Shown in pieces: positions 14,126 through 15,738 of a stretch of DNA of 15,738 nt. A model generated the notes under the pieces. The model did not search any database, was not told where the DNA came from, and worked only from the letters and a program-made list of their open reading frames with translations. Within the stretch, counting starts at the first letter, position 1. Each line of letters begins with the position of its first letter. The position numbers were made by a program, and so were the translations under genes. The stretch is from Chrysochromulina tobinii (Eukaryota; Haptophyta; Prymnesiales; Chrysochromulinaceae). Location: contig JWZX01001812.1 of the NCBI GenBank assembly GCA_001275005.1, positions 1-15,738 of the forward strand, given 5' to 3'.

Positions 14126-14852
14126 GGGCCTTGCGTAATGCGTAGGCGCGCTAGGCGAGACGTCTGATACGTAAGTACGCGCGATTGTGTGACGCGCCGT
14201 AAAGGATAACAAACGTCACGTGAGTCGGATGGGTTAATTGCGTCTCTCCCGACGCCCGGACACACAGACACGCAGAGTCCTCAGCCCGTCACACTCCACA
14301 GCTCCGCATACGGTAGCTCACAAGCGGACACCGACAACCACAATTGCGCTCGCTCGTCGCTGGGCGCGCTCTATCCGCAAACGCTCCATCCGATCACCCG
14401 AGCCACTGCGCGGACCGCGCGACCACGACGACAGCGCGCGGATGGAGTCCACAACGAGTCGACACAACGAGTGCTCCGTCGTGTCTGCAAACCCAGCACC
14501 GTCCGCAACAGATGAATCACTCAGCCGGTGGCACTGCCCTGTGGAATCGATTGGAGACACATGGCGAGATGCACACTTCCTCCAGGGGGCTTCTCGCTGT
14601 GCACCTCTCGCACACAACCGCTCGCTCCAAGCGGTCCGAACCCTCAGCCTCACCCTGTCCAGTATCATGTCCCATCCCGCCGGCTCGTGCTCCAGAGCGC
14701 TCCCCATCATCCCCTCTGCGTGGGCCGTTGCACCCATTTCGGAGCTCATCCCTCCTTCCTCGCTTACGACTCCAACACCAGTCGAGCCCACATCCGTCGC
14801 AATGGGGCTGAGACGCGCCACCCCCCCTCATTGCCGAGTCATGTGAACATGC
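14126..14852. other. Non-coding stretch between convergent genes
   Basis: This 727-bp region lies between the stop of the methyltransferase gene (+) and the stop of the membrane protein gene (-). Several open frames exist on both strands, but all are Ser/Arg/Pro-rich with no domain or consistent coding signal. It should hold two 3' UTRs. I see no RNA gene or repeat array. Confidence 0.45.
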
Positions 14853-15738
14853 TTAAACGTGTTGCACACCCTCTGCAACGTTTTGCACACCCTCTGGCTT
14901 CGGCGAGAACATCTGCAGGAACGAGGACACGAGCGGCGTGTTCTGGAGCTCGAATCCTTCTTCGACTGCAAGTCGGAGCTTCGGGGCCTCCAGGGCCTTG
15001 GTTGCGCCTGTGGGTTTGGGCTCAGGGGCCGCCATCTCATCCGGGGCCGCCATCTCATCGGCACTCTCAGCTTTGGCTCTCCGAGCTGCGGCACCCTTCT
15101 CGTCCAGATGAGCCTCCCGGCCATTCGGCACTTGCAGGCCACCAGGTTGGTCATTCGGGACTTGCGGGCCAACGTCCTTCCGGCGCTTCTCATTGAGATG
15201 GCGACGACGGCGCATGAAGACCAGGGCGAGGACAAGAGCGATGATGACGCCGACGATGACGCCTATGATGGTCCCGATTGAGCCGCTCGTCTCGACTGCC
15301 ACGGCACCAGTCAACAGTGGCGGTGGTGGCGGTGCGACGTTGGCGATTGTAGGCGGCGTCACGACCGCGAGCACGTCGATCGAGACCCCAGTGACACTCG
15401 CGAGCATGGCGGTCGCGCTGCTCGGGCTGCTCGTCGCGAGGGTCATCGTCGACTGCACCGAGGCCGCCGTCGCCGTGGGCGTTGTGATGCGCACGCCGAC
15501 GATGACGCTGCCCGGCGATATGGTCAGCTCCACCGCCGATGGGTCGACGCCCGCCTGGTCCGCAATCGCGCTCCTGATCTGGGATTGCACGCTCGGGGTG
15601 AACGAGGAGACGTCGCCGTTGAGCTCGAGGGTGAATCGGACGACACTCATCGCTGGTGGCGAGGGGGAGGGTGAGGGAGGCGGGGGCGAGGGGGAGGGCG
15701 GCGGGGGCGAGGGGGAGGGCGGCGGCGGCGATGGCGAT
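14853..15738 (-). CDS. Ser/Pro-rich, SEA-like single-pass membrane protein (N-terminal part outside window)
   Basis: The frame is open from the window edge, so the Met at 15650 is internal. From 15737 the protein is a Ser/Pro repeat (SPPPPSPSPPPPSP type, about 28 residues), as in hydroxyproline-rich algal surface proteins. Then follows about 100 residues with a beta-alpha-beta pattern: VVRFTLELNGDVSSF, a helix, VELTISPGSVIVGVRI, a helix and GVSIDVLAVV. This resembles the SEA-like ferredoxin-type modules common in algal surface proteins. A proline linker (ANVAPPPPPLLTG) leads to a transmembrane helix (SIGTIIGVIVGVIIALVLAL) and then MRRRRH, so the tail of about 120 residues is cytoplasmic. The tail has DEMAAP twice and a final EGVQNVAEGVQHV repeat. 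Stop TAA at 14855-14853. A surface receptor or adhesion role is inference. Confidence 0.72.
   Translation of the reverse strand, partial: SPSPPPPSPSPPPPSPSPPPPSPSPSPPAMSVVRFTLELNGDVSSFTPSVQSQIRSAIADQAGVDPSAVELTISPGSVIVGVRITTPTATAASVQSTMTLATSSPSSATAMLASVTGVSIDVLAVVTPPTIANVAPPPPPLLTGAVAVETSGSIGTIIGVIVGVIIALVLALVFMRRRRHLNEKRRKDVGPQVPNDQPGGLQVPNGREAHLDEKGAAARRAKAESADEMAAPDEMAAPEPKPTGATKALEAPKLRLAVEEGFELQNTPLVSSFLQMFSPKPEGVQNVAEGVQHV
14856..14897 (-). repeat. 21-bp tandem duplication at the 3' end of the membrane protein gene
   Basis: The plus strand has two consecutive near-identical 21-bp units around TTGCACACCCTCTG (about 14856-14897), encoding EGVQNVA and EGVQHV at the C-terminus. The repeat keeps the frame. 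Confidence 0.75.

Noticed and set aside
12866-14212. Minus-strand open frame of 448 codons
   Set aside because: Antisense to the clear methyltransferase gene and the end of the secreted-protein gene; no domain.
14238-15196. Plus-strand open frames (14238-14846, 14344-14811, 14528-15196) and the minus frame 14318-14821
   Set aside because: Mutually overlapping, Ser/Pro/Arg-rich, no start context, domain or splice partner that I could support.

Overview
The window looks like nuclear DNA of a GC-rich unicellular eukaryote, most likely a microalga with a secondary plastid such as a haptophyte; this is inference. Directly visible: genes with short GT-AG introns (81-297 bp), a small Tim mitochondrial chaperone, N-terminal leaders that look like bipartite plastid presequences, minisatellite-rich introns and a retrotransposon tail. 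No bacterial-style operon or ribosome-binding-site organisation is seen.

Layout. 1-1499: the 3' end of a tyrosine-recombinase (YR) type mobile element: the C-terminal part of a recombinase-like protein, then a B1-A2-B2 arrangement (two 177-bp copies, 98% identical, around a 356-bp core), as expected for the 3' end of PAT/Ngaro-type split direct repeats. 1474-2208: an open frame whose first codons lie in the element's terminal repeat and whose C-terminus looks Tudor-like. 2597-4975 (-): a six-exon GT31-type galactosyltransferase gene; phases at all five introns agree, and four introns are built largely of 10-bp tandem units. 5302-5911 (+): a basic, low-complexity protein with a frameshift at an 11-G run. 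6501-6803 (+): a two-exon Tim10-like gene. 7337-8541 (-): a three-exon cupin-DUF952-transmembrane fusion. 8695-9561 (+): a probable hotdog-fold protein. 9767-11252 (+): a three-exon SPOUT/TrmH-type RNA 2'-O-methyltransferase with a Gly/Glu-rich tail. 11309-12298 (+): a membrane-anchored ankyrin protein. 12346-12988 (+): a secreted-type protein with a one-base frameshift. 13247-14125 (+): a SAM-dependent methyltransferase with a plastid-type leader. 14853-15738 (-): the C-terminal part of a Ser/Pro-rich, SEA-like single-pass membrane protein running off the window.

The strongest unusual signal is in the introns. In the GT31 gene (minus strand) and the TrmH gene (plus strand), introns contain arrays of a degenerate decamer that, read in the direction of transcription, always has a CTGAT-like core (CTGATTGCNN, CTGATGACCT and similar). 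The orientation follows the gene, not the chromosome. The core resembles a branch-point sequence (CTRAY) and carries a TGA. Since 10 is not a multiple of 3, an array puts stops in all three frames. Several arrays touch the splice sites, and at three places the array region contains a second copy of an adjoining exon edge. Two GT31 introns also share an almost identical 3' end. Together these suggest an active mode of intron growth by local duplication, possibly with a splicing role.

The genes do not form one pathway. Three consecutive plus-strand genes (TrmH, ankyrin, secreted protein) are separated by only 56 and 47 bp, which is very tight for a eukaryote. All exon structures here come from reading frames, splice dinucleotides, phase and family motifs; no transcript evidence was available.
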